A stretch of DNA of 64,000 bases from Phytophthora colocasiae (GCA_018806915.1 JAGKQI010000098.1:1364001-1428000), one strand, 5' to 3'; shown: positions 32,057 to 43,990, numbered from the stretch's first letter. A program made the numbers and translations. Notes: generated by a model not told the origin, from the letters alone.

Positions 32057-33026
32057 TTAGAGTTTAGCTTGAGCAAACGGAGCAAGCTGCTCCAGTTCTG
32101 TTGCAATGTTTGCTGCTGTTAAGGCTGGGTTCTCCATGACAACTAAGTGTCCGAGGCCTGGCATCCCTTCACGCATTGAGTAAATGTAAGGGAATTTGCT
32201 CTCAATCGCCTTTAGTATCTTTTCGAAACACATTTGCGAGCGAGTGCCCCAGTGTAGAAATACCGGACACTTGGGACGTCCCAGTTCCGCATCCGAGAAA
32301 TGAAGAGCCTTCATGGAGTAGAGCGCAGCTTCAAGTCTCGGGTCGCACGCTAAGGTGACAGATCCATCAGGTTGGTCGGTAAGTCCGCCGCTTAAATGTG
32401 CTTCTAAAGCTTCAGGCTCCCATCCAGCAAAAGCTTCAGATGTTCTGAAATACTCTTCAGCTGCACCACGTGATGGCCTGACAAAGAGAAAAAATTAGCT
32501 CCTGATCGTAAATTCTTTAAAATGTCTCTTAAACTTACCATTTAGACGGACGTCGAAGAGTCCAAGCAACGAGGTACGAGCGCATAGCTTTCGTTCTGGG
32601 CGTCTTTGTATCCATCGCTGGCTCAAATAGTATGAGTGCGTTGAATGTTCCTGGATGGGCAACCTCCATCGTCCACAAAGCTCCAGAGCCCATAGAGAAC
32701 CCGACGCCGATCAGGATATCCGTCTTCTTCTTCTTCAGCTTCAGCACCTCCTGAGGCATCGATTCCATATAATAATCCTTGACATCAGTAAATCCACTTC
32801 CTCGGACTCGTGGAGCCTTGGGGTTACTCGTGTCCAGCTCCAAAGTCTCCGCTAATTCCGGGTCACTGCGACTACCGTGATCCGGGAAGTCAAAGCTCAC
32901 GAACTTGGTCTTAACCCTCTGAATAACTGGAAGATCCTTCAGTCGGTTAAGTACCGGCGTCCACATTTCCTTGGAGAACCCACAGCCGTGAGCAAACAGC
33001 AGCGTCACTACAGGACGCTCCTCCAT
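32057..33026 (-). CDS. Lpx1-like alpha/beta hydrolase, paralogue D, with PTS1 (AKL)
   Basis: Two exons (33026-32539 and 32477-32057), a 61-nt intron, 302 aa. The oxyanion strand is VTLLFAHGCGFSKEMW. The elbow is GFSMGSGALW, with Phe where A-C have His next to the Ser. The acyl-strand segment is LILFEPAMD, and the late His lies in GLGHLVVMENP. It ends QAKL, so the final AKL is a strong PTS1. The intron splits the same Trp codon as in A and B. It is more diverged than A-C, separated from them by TE-rich DNA, and probably the older branch. Confidence 0.87.
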
Positions 33027-33108
33027 TTTTTTGTCACGTAATCTTTAACAGCTTCAATCGGGGACTGTAGCCCATTTCGGTGGTACAATTGTCCTATTCA
33101 GTGGCATA

Positions 33109-33155
33109 TACTGTACGTCACAAAAAGTATGGCAAACTTTTTGTGACGTACAGTA
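33109..33155. repeat. Perfect 20-bp-arm hairpin with adjoining AT microsatellite
   Basis: TACTGTACGTCACAAAAAGT (33109-33128) is exactly mirrored at 33136-33155 with a 7-nt loop ATGGCAA. A run of TA dinucleotides follows to about 33192, directly before the broken start of the SDR pseudogene. Confidence 0.93.
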
Positions 33156-33199
33156 ATATATATATATATATAAAGATAAACATATATATATATTGTACG

Positions 33200-33902
33200 C
33201 ATTACAAGAAGGAAGGCTGGAATGTCATTGGTTGTGCGCGTAATGTAGAGTCTACATTACGCGCAGTAGCCTACTGACGTCCGTATTTATTTTTTGTAAC
33301 AAAGTTTTAACACATTTTTTGTATCATATTTCAGCTGAAGAAGTTGGAACCTTGGAAGCTGTTGACTCTGGACACAAGCAGTGAAGACTCCATTAATGCA
33401 GCGGTTAAGGCACTGGCGAATGTCTCTATCAATCTGCTGATCAACAATGCTGGGGTCATGGACGTCCACGACCTAGTCGACCACTAAGGCCGATCTGATG
33501 CGTCACTTCGAAGTGAATACTGTGGGTCCCTTCCTCATGACGAGAGCTTTGCTGCCTAATCTCAGCTTTGCAGTGAGTACCGAAGGCTCTGCCTTTGTAG
33601 CTCAAGTGACGTCTCGCATGGGAAGCATCACGGACAACGGATCGGGCGGGGTTTACGGCTACCGCGCGTCCAAGACGGCGCTCAACATGATCACCAAGAG
33701 TCTGGCAGTGGACCTTGAGAAGGAGAAGATCGGCTGCTTGTTGCTGCACCCTGGATACGTCAATACGGCCTTGGTGGGATTCCAAGGCACAGTTTCTCCG
33801 GAAGACAGCGTCAAGGGTCTGACTACGATCATTGCCAATGCAAAGCTTGAGGACTCAGCAAAGATGTTCCACTTTGAAAAGGGAGACGTCTTGCCTTGGT
33901 AA
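33200..33902 (+). pseudogene. Short-chain dehydrogenase/reductase, 5'-truncated and frameshifted
   Basis: The frame begins abruptly after the TA microsatellite with HYKKEGWNVIGCARN, the second strand of an SDR Rossmann fold; the glycine-rich start is lost. A 15-bp inverted duplication interrupts it at 33250. After a plausible acceptor at 33334 it continues with LLTLDTSSEDS and INLLINNAGV, meets a frame break at 33485-33487, then reads FEVNTVGPFLMTRALLPNL, a VTSRMGSI strand, and the catalytic YGYRASKTALNM (YxxxK), ending LPW at 33902. Related to C-factor-like SDRs. The missing N-terminus and frame break make it non-functional. Confidence 0.8.
33235..33265. repeat. Perfect 15-bp-arm hairpin inside the SDR pseudogene
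   Basis: TGCGCGTAATGTAGA at 33235-33249 is former SDR coding sequence (Cys-Ala-Arg-Asn). Its exact reverse complement follows at 33251-33265 after a single G, as if the strand had been copied back on itself. Confidence 0.9.
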
Positions 33903-34317
33903 AGAAGAAAATAGAGACATTGGGGGGGTAGTAAAAGTTCTGTAAACTCTGTGAAAGTTTCCTGTGTAAAGTATCCATTATGCAGAGTATTATTCATAGT
34001 GAAATCGTAGTATTCCCAGGCGCCACGCTTCAAAATATCTTCGAAGCTACTCTACAGTAGAGATGTTGCTCGTAGTTGTCCGATATTCGATGTGGTCATC
34101 GTATCGAGTTTGATAGAGTCCCAAAACACAACGAGTCGTCATGATGAAATGGCACGGAATACGCAGGAAGTAGCAACAGACGCTACACGGTGTAGCGTCT
34201 GTTGTAGCCTACACCTGACGTAGCCCCCACCAACATTTAAAAGAGGAAGGACAATAGCGTGAACGGCTACAGTGAAAATGAAACTCCAGTTTGTGACTAT
34301 TTCCAAATCGATTCAAA
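33903..34317. other. Intergenic with a perfect hairpin, no gene seen
   Basis: Contains CAACAGACGCTACAC / GTGTAGCGTCTGTTG at 34174-34204 with one G between arms. It precedes the LEKR1-like gene by about 110 bp. No Inr match found. Confidence 0.5.
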
Positions 34318-36606
34318 ATGGCGGCCTTGCCTCCGCTTTCCGATCAGCTACGTGATCCGACGTTGGAGGAATTGTACACAGGTCCGGTGCGTGCACTACC
34401 TGATGAGATCCAGCAGCTTCCAGCGGACGATACAGCTTGTACATTCTGTGGTGTCAGCTACTTCGTCTTTGCTGAGGTTCAGGCATTGCAATCGACAGTC
34501 AAACAGTACAAAAAGACCTTCCGAGTACGGCAAAAGAACATTTGATCTAGTTACAATGTCTGGCTAACTTTCAAAATGAACAGGAATTCGTTCGGTTCAT
34601 GGAGCGAGAGCGTTCAGTGTCCAGAGATCTACGCAATCAAGTGACCGAACTAAAGGGCAACTTCACTCAACTTGTAGCGACTTGCGGCGCTAGTACCAAG
34701 CGTATTTCAGAACAGAGCGATGCACTTCGAAGTGCACAGCATGAAGCATTGACCGAGTTGCATCGGATTCAAAATGATCTTCGAAATTCTGAAGAAACCA
34801 ATCGAGAGCTTCAAATTCTTTTCAAACGCAAAGAAGAAGAACACAATATGGAGCACGCACTGGTCGAACAGAAGCTCCGCAACGAGATCTTACACTTGTC
34901 GAGTCAGGTGCAGAGCTGTAAATTACAGACTGAGTCCCAACAAACGGCTTACAAAATCGACCACGATCGTGATCAGCAACAAATTCGAGATCTTGAGGCG
35001 AAGTTGGTCGAGGATCAAGCACATTGGACTGCGGCTGAAAAACAAATTGTAACTGAGCGGGATGTATTAAAACAGAAGCTCTTGGCTATGAATGAACGTG
35101 TGGAGCTCGAGGTGAGTACAGCTCGACAACTAGAGGCGCAACTCATTGCAATCAAAGAAGAACTGGCGCGTGTAGTGGCTGCATCTGATACCGATCGTAA
35201 GGCGAGTTCACAAATGAACAGTGAGGTCATTCAGCTCAAGCATCAGCTTCAAAACCTTGATAAAACGCGAGTTCAACTTGTTTCCGAGAACGGACGGTTC
35301 AAGGACGAGAAGTACAAACTTGAAGATGAGATCAAAGCTCTGGGGCTTCGTGCAGATCAGCTGCAAGGTCAATTGAGTGTCAGCACGGCGTCAACGGAGA
35401 AAGTAAAGGCTGAATATGCTCGTGAACTGGAGAAGCTACGTGGAGACCATGGGGTGGAGATTAACCGGCTTCAACGGGATCACGAAAAAGCTATTGACGA
35501 ACTAAAGACAAGCCAGAAGAATTATCTCGAGTATCTGAAGCAGGAGACGGCAGAGCTGCAAACGCGGGGTGAACAAACGTCACAGCAGGCGCTTTTGGCA
35601 ATAGAAGACAAGGTACGTCCAGTATAATCGGCTATGAGGGCTTTCTGTTGACAGTATCCACGTTGTGCTGATCAGCTACGGGATGCAGAACGCAGAGCGA
35701 GCGAATGGAAAGACCGAGCCTTGCAAAACGCTAACGAGCGTGAGGTAAAGTCACATAGTTCATGCCAAAGTGTCCAGTATTGACCGCCGTATTCAATGTA
35801 GGAGGTCATGCGCAATAGTTTGCGCCTCGAGAGCATGGTACAGACACTGCAGAATGAAAGCGATACCAGCAAACGTGAGAAGGTGGGGATACGTATGGTT
35901 TGTACAACCTGGATGCCATTCTCATCCTTTTTTACAGCAAAAACTGGTAACAGAAGCCACCAACGCACGTGTTGAGCTGGAGAAGCGACTTAGGAATGCC
36001 CAGCACGAGGTACGGCAGGAAATGAGAGCGTCACGTCGAGAGGCAGAACAGCAACTGGAAATTCTTCAGAGCGACAACACAGCTCTTCGACAAACGTTAA
36101 TCGGCCTTCAAGAGCAACTTGAGTGTCTTCAAAAGAAGTCCATCAGGAAATCACAGCCTCAAGTCGCGTGGCAATCGAACCAGAGCGAAAACAGGGAAGC
36201 GAGTCGTCAGGATTTGAGTAACCAAGATTGCCACGAGAATGACGAGATTATCGACCAGCTTCGGACTACTTTGAAGCAGAAAGATCGGGTACGCTATCGC
36301 TAAGTGGGGTTCACAGCTGTAAAATTTGTTAGGCTGACTCGTGGCGATGAACAGGAAATCGAACTGCTTCAACAGACAGTTCATCGTGAGTGTATGGAAA
36401 GAACTTCGCTGCTTGAGAGAATGAGGGGCGGGAAGGTGCTTCCAGAGATAGGAATCCCTTCTCTACCACCGCGATCAGCTTCAATTACCTCAACTAGTTG
36501 TGACGATATCGATGGCCACACCATGGACGAAGAGCAGAAGCCCAAGGCATCCTTTTATGAGAAGCTCAGGCGAGCAGGATCTCGAAAAGCAAAGCCCAAG
36601 AAGTAG
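34318..36606 (+). CDS. Long coiled-coil protein, LEKR1-like
   Basis: Six exons: 34318-34524, 34584-35612, 35676-35744, 35802-35882, 35938-36288 and 36355-36606. Introns are 59, 63, 57, 55 and 66 nt, all phase 0, giving 662 aa. The N-terminus carries PDEIQQLPADDTACTFCGVSYFVF, with a CxxC, a signature I associate with vertebrate LEKR1 (leucine/glutamate/lysine-rich protein 1). Almost all the rest is heptad-patterned, Gln/Glu/Lys/Leu-rich coiled coil. The C-terminus is basic (LRRAGSRKAKPKK). Length is close to that of LEKR1. Its tail-to-tail neighbour is a C2CD3-like centriole gene, which agrees with a flagellar/centrosomal role, but function is inferred. The donor of the fourth intron (GTGGGG) is weak. 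Confidence 0.7.
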
Positions 36607-36636
36607 ATATCCTCCTGCTAATGCATGCCCTTCGTC

Positions 36637-39600
36637 TTAGAAGTAGCAATTCTCACTCTCCCCTTCCTCGTCACTACCTTCCTCCCAGCCACTCGAACTG
36701 CTATCATCCTTCATCCAATACTTCATACTTCCCTGCATGATCCGAGCGATGCGTTCTGTCTCCGAGTCATGCTTGAACAGGGAATGAGTGGATAAATGGT
36801 GGTTGCTCTCATCAACGTGTGATGACAAACAGTCGATAGTGTCGCGATAATTTTCAGTGTCATGGCGTAAGGTGCGTGGCACCACAACTGAACTGTGACC
36901 ATCAAAAGAACGAGGCTTGATCTCCGTTCGCCATCCAACGAACTGTCGATAGCAAAAGAGCTGAGGTGAAGGATGTTGCTGAATATCTTCAGATCCCCAC
37001 CACGTCCTGTTGGCAACATTTCCGAACTTTCGAGCTGAAGCTCTATCCTTCAACTCATCACTGGTGCTTATTCTATCCTGGTTACATCCATTTTCAGAAA
37101 TTGCTTCGCCAAGTCCAATCTGGAAGCTCTCATCTGTAACAGTTTGGACTGAGCATGCCACCATCTCGGTTTGGACCTGAATGGACTTTTCTACATACTG
37201 GCAAGTTTCACTGAGAATATCCACACCTGTCAAAATATGACCGTCCAAGTGAACATCTCCATTGTCATTATCGGCGTAAACGCTTTCGTCGGACATGTCT
37301 TCGTTGGAGACTGTTTGAATCGAGTATGGCTCGATCTGGAGTCCTAATTCAGAAGGATCTACCTGAATGGCCTTTTCATCTGGAATTTCCTTGTAATTCA
37401 TTGCATCACAACCCACATCAACAGCTCCTGGCTTAGCCTTCAAACGATCATCACTGCTTATTCCATCTTCAAAAACAGCTTCATCAGGTTCAATCTGAAT
37501 GCTCTCCTCAGGAACAGGAACAGTTTGAACTGAACGCGCCACCATCTCTATCTGGAGTCCCAACTCAGAAACATCCACCTGAAAACCCTTTTCTGCAAAC
37601 TGGCAAGCTTCTTCGGGCTTATCCGCACAATCTATCGCATCACAACCAGCATCAACAGTCGATATTATACCCTCTAGCTGATCATATCGATCGCCATTAT
37701 TTGCACAAATGCCTTCGTCCGACAGGTTCTCATCAGAAGCTGTTTGAATGAGGAATGGCATCATCTCGATCTGGAGACCCCGTTCTGAAGGGCTGAATTC
37801 ATCGTATCCATCTTCCTGAACGAATTCGCCAGGTTCAATCTGACTACTCTTCTCTGGAACAGTTTGCACTGAGCACGCCACCATCTCGATATGGAGTCCT
37901 AATTCAGAGGGGTCTACCTGAGAAGCTTTTTCTGCAAACTGGCAAGTTTCACCGGGAGAATCCGTATTTTCCATCGCATCGCAACCCACATCAACAGTCG
38001 ATATTATATCTCCGAGCTGATCATTTCCCTCGTCATCATCGGGCAAGTTCTCAGGAGGCGTCGTTTGAATGGAGAATGACACCATTTCGATCTGTTCAAG
38101 TTCAAATGCGTTCACCTGAACGTTTTCTTCTGCACATGCAACCTTGTCACGTTGAACCGCTTCGCTTGGGTTGTCATTCTGCAGAAGCACAGTCTTGTCG
38201 TCTGCATCAACTCCCCGATCAGGTGAAGTATTTGCCACATAGTTTGCCACTGACTCGATATCAGAAACCCTGGTATGCTCTCCATGCTGGTCACTTGTGT
38301 CATGGGTCTCATCATCGGAATGAGAAAAATGGAGAGTAGCTTTTTCGTGTTTCTGTTCACCACCGTCAGAACCCGACGTCCTGCAAGATTCGAAATCGCT
38401 CTCTTCGTGCCACGTTCTCATACTGGAGTTAACCGGTACATCTGCATATTTACCGAAGTCGTCTTGATCTTGAACCATATCGGAAAAATTTAAATCGTCA
38501 GCACTGGTATCATCTAAATCAGTCACTCGTATACCCGGGGTGACAGTAGGTGTTGTTGACTGAAATTCGGAGCGGTTGTCCACACTAGAAAGATCTTCAG
38601 ACAGTGATCGATTCAGCATAAAATTTGCTCGCGGCTTTGCAGGGATAAAACCACCGAAATGCCGGCGAGAAGATACTCCACGGATAATTCCTTGCAGCTT
38701 AATGACTGCTCGAATAGTCTTAGACCACGTAAGAATCTGCATGGAACGGGTAACGTGTACTTCAAAGTTAGCAAAGATAATACCACTGCCTCTTTAATGA
38801 TTGTTTAATGAACCATACCTGCTGTGCTGTTCCGAAACAGACTCGCCCCGTGAGATAACCTGATGTGTGTCCAGTAAACGGATTCTCTATTGGAAATCTC
38901 CCATCCACACTAACAACAGGCAGTGTCCGCTTCAAGAAGGCGGACAAGTCAGTCTCACCAGCTCTACAGTAGTCAACACTTGTACTTAGAAATTGGTAAC
39001 AAACAACCTTAGTATACAGCATATGACGAACCTCAAAATGGCGGATAATTCTCTTAGAGGCACCTTTGTCAGCCCAAGTAGGTGGCTTTTACTTCCACTC
39101 ATAGTGTTGGTCCAAACTTCAACAATCTTTTACAGCACAAACGACGAAAGAGCAGTGAGAATATTCATAAGTACAAATACCCCAAACCATCCACAAACGT
39201 ACCAGATATCCACCGGAAAGATATTCATATGAATCATCTGCAAAACTTGTCTGAAATACATGAGTATCTCCACTGAAATCAGCCCATCGTAACAATGATG
39301 AACGAGACCAACGCGACGACTTCAGTTTGCGAGTGATCGTCCGTTCAAGTTTGTCCGATGCTGGTGGGGCCTTAGAGAAGTGAGAAGGAACCGAGTACTG
39401 AACCGAAATACTCGCTGCATCCACTACATATGCATCACCGCTGCGTCCTATATCCTCACCCATCTGTGAACTGGAGCTAGAGGCCAACGGCTTTGCCCAG
39501 TCACGCTGATAGCTCAACGATGAGGAAGCAGTCACAGATATATCATCGAGCATAGCTGCAAACTGGAAAGGTTTGTAGATATCCATTCTGCTCTTCAAAT

Positions 39601-41602
39601 TGCTTTGAAGTGGATGTAGATGGCGAGACAGTAAGAGTCCAGAGATGTCACTTACAGCATCAGAGCGGTTACCCTCCGGATCTACTTTCACTTCGCTGGA
39701 GTTTGAGCTGTTTGACGATGCTAGTACTTCGCTTTCAAGTTCATCCTCTGCGCTTTTCATTTCACTAACGCTGCTTCGGTCGCTTGGGTCCACATAGTGA
39801 AACGTAAATTTCAGCTTGAGATAGCCAACAGAACGCTGTTTTCCCTTGCGCACCTTTTTCAGCTCGCCTCCTTTGGAATCCCCATTAACATGATTGTCAG
39901 TTCTTTTAAAATAAAGTTGAATAGTGGTTGACCAAGTTTTGTCCACACGTTTGGCCACTGCTAGCAGATCTGCAACTGCTACCGCTCCCTCGACTAAAAC
40001 GTGCTTGGAAGTTCGAAGAAACAGATTACGGTCCTGTCTTCGTTTGCAACGAGAATCGTGCTGATTTTCGCAACGGATTTGAAATCGGAACTGCTTTGCT
40101 TATTCCATACACTTATTCCATGTATCATTGCCACTTCCATTTCTTTGATCCCCCAGGAATCCAGATGACTGTGTCAGCGGTAATGTACTAAAGCAATTCA
40201 ATTGCCACGCATGCTTCCGTAGAGACGTAGTTACTGCAAAAGCAGGCGTCTCGGGAATGCCTTCCTCTCCGGTAAAGTGTGAGAATGTTCCATCATGCGA
40301 AACGTGGATTTGGATCGGACTCGACCGGCTAGAAACAGACGACGCATCTCGAAGTTGCCGTAGCTGAGTGTCAACGAAGTTGTGGTTTAGCTCTAGGGAT
40401 TCAAAGCTGATCATCAACGTGTTAACGTCCTCCGGTAATTTCAGTCCTGAGTTTGTGCTCACAACTGTGTTGGTTGCTTGAACATCGAACGCACTGGTAG
40501 TAAGCGATACTAGTTTCGGGGATGTTGGTAGCAACTCATTTGCCGCCAATACGTCACCCATTTTAGTGTAGTCCGACACAAAATCCGGTTCTGATGATAA
40601 TAATGAAACCTGAAGCATCGGTTCAATTCCAGTTTCGGCCACAACGTCCGAAAGACTCGGAACCTCATCCGTTATAGCTCCATTTAATCCTTCTCCACCC
40701 CCCTTTTCCTTAACAGCTTTCTCCATCGACTGCCGCAAGGCTTTCCCTTTTTCCAATAGCTTCTGGATTCGGTTAAAGTCGTTTTTCCGATGGTTCTCCA
40801 CTTCGTCCCTAATTTCATCCACACCATCACTCCATTGATCCTGCTTATCGACAACTCCAGTACCGGTACCTTGAGAATCAACCTCCATCCACTCTCGGTT
40901 CGACGGCAATGAACTCGACACAGAGCTCCCAGCCACGAACATCTCCACATTTTCCACATTGTATTCAATTTGTATACCTTCCTCCACATCTTCATCCGTT
41001 TCCGCGTCTGTCCAATTTACATCAAAAGTCACAGCTAGATACCCAGCTACCTCGTCCTCTCCACAAAATTTCACTTCACATAGTACATTTTCTCTCCTCA
41101 GCGCCACCAATTTCTCCTCCGCTGCCATCACTTCATTGTCCTTCTGCAAATTCAGAGGTAGCAAACATTCTCCATATTTCTTCCTCGAATCACGGTCAAT
41201 AACCTCCAGCGTTAAATTCCCCACGTCTTCGAAATATTCCACTAGCTGCTCCGGCAAAACTGTAACCGGATATTTCATCGAGATGGCTCGATGCGGAGAA
41301 TGTGAGCCCTCATCAGTCCGTACTTTGTGCGGATAAAACTCTTCTGACAGCAATTGAGGACGAAAGAGGCTCCCGGGCGACTCGTCACCCCACCAACGCA
41401 CGCGAACAAGAGATTCACGGGGCAATGGCGAGGAGCTCACAGCGCTTGGAAGAATGTGGGCTACACACAGCGATACGAAGCCGCGTCGCTTTCCAGACAC
41501 TTTAGGAGGTAGAGAAGTACCCACTAACTCCTGAGGTAGGGACAAGTAGCGCCTAGACAGCGACATGGAACGTGGCAAAGTCCCATGAGCACCTGAAGCC
41601 AT
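36637..41602 (-). CDS. C2CD3: C2CD3-like centriolar multi-C2-domain protein
   Basis: Large minus-strand gene. Well-supported exons are 39126-39032, 38984-38819 and 38736-36637 (introns 76, 47 and 82 nt), a long exon ending at 39203, and a first exon 41602 to about 40235. Between about 40235 and 40033 the splicing is not resolved. The N-terminal C2 domain has SLVRVRWWGDESPGSLFRP and YPVTVLPEQLVEYFEDVGNL, a close likeness to the first C2 of animal C2CD3. A second C2 reads GYLKLKFTFHYVDP, and a third includes GYLIVEVWTNTMSG and LGLTKVPL. After SGYLTGRVCFGTAQQ an IQ-like motif (IRAVIKLQGIIRG) opens a 700-residue acidic tail with repeats of the type SELGLQIEM. C2CD3 is needed for centriolar distal appendages and ciliogenesis, which suits zoospore flagella. 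Confidence 0.75.
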
Positions 41603-42960
41603 GAAACAGAAAATTCGAACAAGATGTTGTTTTCGTTAAGCAAGAAGTATCTGTTTTAACGGGGTTTAGTTCCTTAGAGACATTATTAATGACATGCTGG
41701 TGGATCTAAAAAACTATTTGTTATTAATACATGTGCTATAGCAGCACAATAGCTACGACCCGCTCGACGCTACAATGATGATAGTATCATCATGACAGTA
41801 CCACGTCCTTGCGCCAAGAGGTCTGGAATGTGTGTCAAGTGTCGGCACTGGCTTTGATTCGAATGGCGCCGGAGGTAACCAGCCCAGTATCACTGAAAAT
41901 ATTCGTCATTGTCATACTTTGGGTGTGTTGGTATCATATTGCCTAAGGCTACCCGTACCACTCCCAAGCTGGAACCGTCAATTCAAAACGTAGTAGACTC
42001 GTTTACAGAAAATGCCGTAACGAGAATCTAATCTTCAGCATATTGAGTATAGTTATGAATGGTCTGAAACTCACGCTCTGCATACAGAGGCGCCTAGTAT
42101 GGTGCATACTTCTTTTTATTTTTTAAATTAAATCCCCTACTTCTTCTTCTCCGCATGGACTAGTTAGACCATAACAATGCGCCGTACAGTGACTGGCAGT
42201 AGCTATCATTCTTGATAGTAGTTTACTCTTACTACCGACTGAAACTCACGGCATCTACTACCTTGAAGCTGCGCTTCAGATCGGTATTAATATTAGTATT
42301 ATTTAGTCGTACTCTAGTGTTATATCAGGTCTTTATGAGTGGAATCACTGCTTTTTCGTGTTGTATAACATCATGTTAATCTGCACGGAAAACAGCGAAG
42401 CCTCAGTCCATGTATGGAGGCATCCTCCATACATGGACTGATCGTAGCGACAAAACACCGCATCACTGCGGCACCTTGGCCAGCTCTTGAGTGACGTTGT
42501 CGATCATATCGATCCAGGAACACCGTCAGTAGTAAATTTATTTATTGCGCAGCTACTCGGTAGTGAGAAATAGAGGTCAGCACTTCATCGACTACCTTGC
42601 TTTCGTTATTGTCTCCTCCACATCGCTAAGATAGACGTGGATCAACGTTAAACTTGCAGCACGTGGGCAGAAGACTCACAAACACCTTTTGCGGCATTAC
42701 ATGTTTTGCAAATAGTACTAGTAACTACTATTTGAGCTCAAATTTCAACTTACCCCTTATACTACTAATACCACAAAATTACAAAAAGTCGGGTATTAAT
42801 ATAACATAATATCGGCAGTAGGAGTATAAAGTAGCTACTACCGCAAAATTGTTTTAGAGGTATTTGTGTTAGCTTACTAACTATACACTCCTGGGGCTCT
42901 TTACCCAACATTTCTGTAGTCTCTGATGACTCTTCTGGTAGGGCTATAAGCGAGTCTCGT
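41603..42960. other. Intergenic with a perfect 18-bp-arm hairpin; no gene seen
   Basis: 1.36 kb without a supportable ORF. TCAGTCCATGTATGGAGG (42403-42420) is exactly mirrored at 42424-42441 around CAT. Several TACTACTA/TAGTAGTA stretches lie near 42720-42850. It includes the C2CD3 promoter and the NLP 3' region. Confidence 0.5.
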
Positions 42961-43707
42961 TTACAGCGGCCACGCTTTGTCAGAGTGATCCTCGTAGTGC
43001 TCATCACTGAACGGTACTTCCACGTCCCCAAAGGAGTTACTGTCATCAAAAGCCACACGAGCCGCCTCTGTCAATTGTTCCCACATGATCAAGTCTTGGT
43101 ATTCGCCATCCCACTCGCAAAGGTCTATGTATTGATTGACAAGGCCTTGCACCTGATACTGGACCCGCAGGGACGTCTTGGAACCCGGTTCATACCTTCC
43201 GTGGCCAACAAAATTTAATGTATCTATCTTCAGTTCCTTCCTGTATTTCGTGTCGGACTTGGATAAGGCAACTCCAACGATCTTTGGCGTCTTCAAGTCA
43301 GGATTATCAATCCACACAACGACGTTCTTCCAGTCGTGTCGTCTCGACGGGAACCCTGCCCAGTTAAATCCTTTCGGAAAGTACCAGGCATACATGATGG
43401 CCCATAGATCCTTGTGCCAACCTGCTCTCCCGTATACTTGAGCCCCCTTCGGACTGTACTTACACGCATCGTTTCCATTCGTTCCCTTGAGTCCACCAGT
43501 AATCTCACCAGCAGCATTCACAGCAGGAAATGGGACGCATCTTCCTTCCGGTATGTACAGTTGGGGCTTGAACATGATGGCAGCTTTATCGGAGACGGTA
43601 ATAGGCTCTGATTGAGGAAAAGGCTCGATCTGGTCGTGATCGACGGCCGCAGAGGTGCTGGCAGCTAGAGCCGCGAAAACTGTAACAACGAGAAAGTTTA
43701 AATTCAT
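42961..43707 (-). CDS. NLP (necrosis- and ethylene-inducing-like) secreted protein, copy 1, variant heptapeptide
   Basis: 248 aa, single exon, ATG at 43707-43705. A signal peptide spans about residues 1-20 (hydrophobic core, Ala-rich cleavage area). An NPP1 domain follows with the two type-1 cysteines at 57 and 81, and the [11 protein letters not shown] segment (residues 102-112), the region recognised by plants as a pattern. The metal-binding heptapeptide region (residues 120-126) keeps the second His, Asp and Trp, but has Arg at the usual first-His position and Lys at the usual terminal acidic position. Family knowledge links those positions to membrane toxicity, so this is probably a non-cytotoxic NLP. 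A second copy lies inverted at 63624. It has no near neighbours except the transposon-filled repeat upstream. Confidence 0.9.
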   Translation of the reverse strand: MNLNFLVVTVFAALAASTSAAVDHDQIEPFPQSEPITVSDKAAIMFKPQLYIPEGRCVPFPAVNAAGEITGGLKGTNGNDACKYSPKGAQVYGRAGWHKDLWAIMYAWYFPKGFNWAGFPSRRHDWKNVVVWIDNPDLKTPKIVGVALSKSDTKYRKELKIDTLNFVGHGRYEPGSKTSLRVQYQVQGLVNQYIDLCEWDGEYQDLIMWEQLTEAARVAFDDSNSFGDVEVPFSDEHYEDHSDKAWPL

Positions 43708-43990
43708 CCCGAGTCGATGAAAGAGAAAGTGAGAGAAATAGTGTGCTCGATCGAGCTCATCATTCGGCTGTACTTACATGTTAATGCAGACTACACTAAG
43801 GCTATACCGTACCGGTATGGGCAAAATAACCAGTGTTGCATGTCCAAATTGTCGCTATCTCGCAATGATCGCGATTTGATGAGTCACGATCGTCATCTAT
43901 CGTAAGATACGCATGGTCTACGACCAGTGATTACTCTTCTTAGTAGCTGAAGTACTAGCTGGAAATGAAATTCCGCCATGGGTTTCAATC

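Noticed and set aside
39928..40191. Plus-strand ORF opposite C2CD3
   Set aside because: Antisense to the unresolved C2CD3 exon region; no support as a gene.
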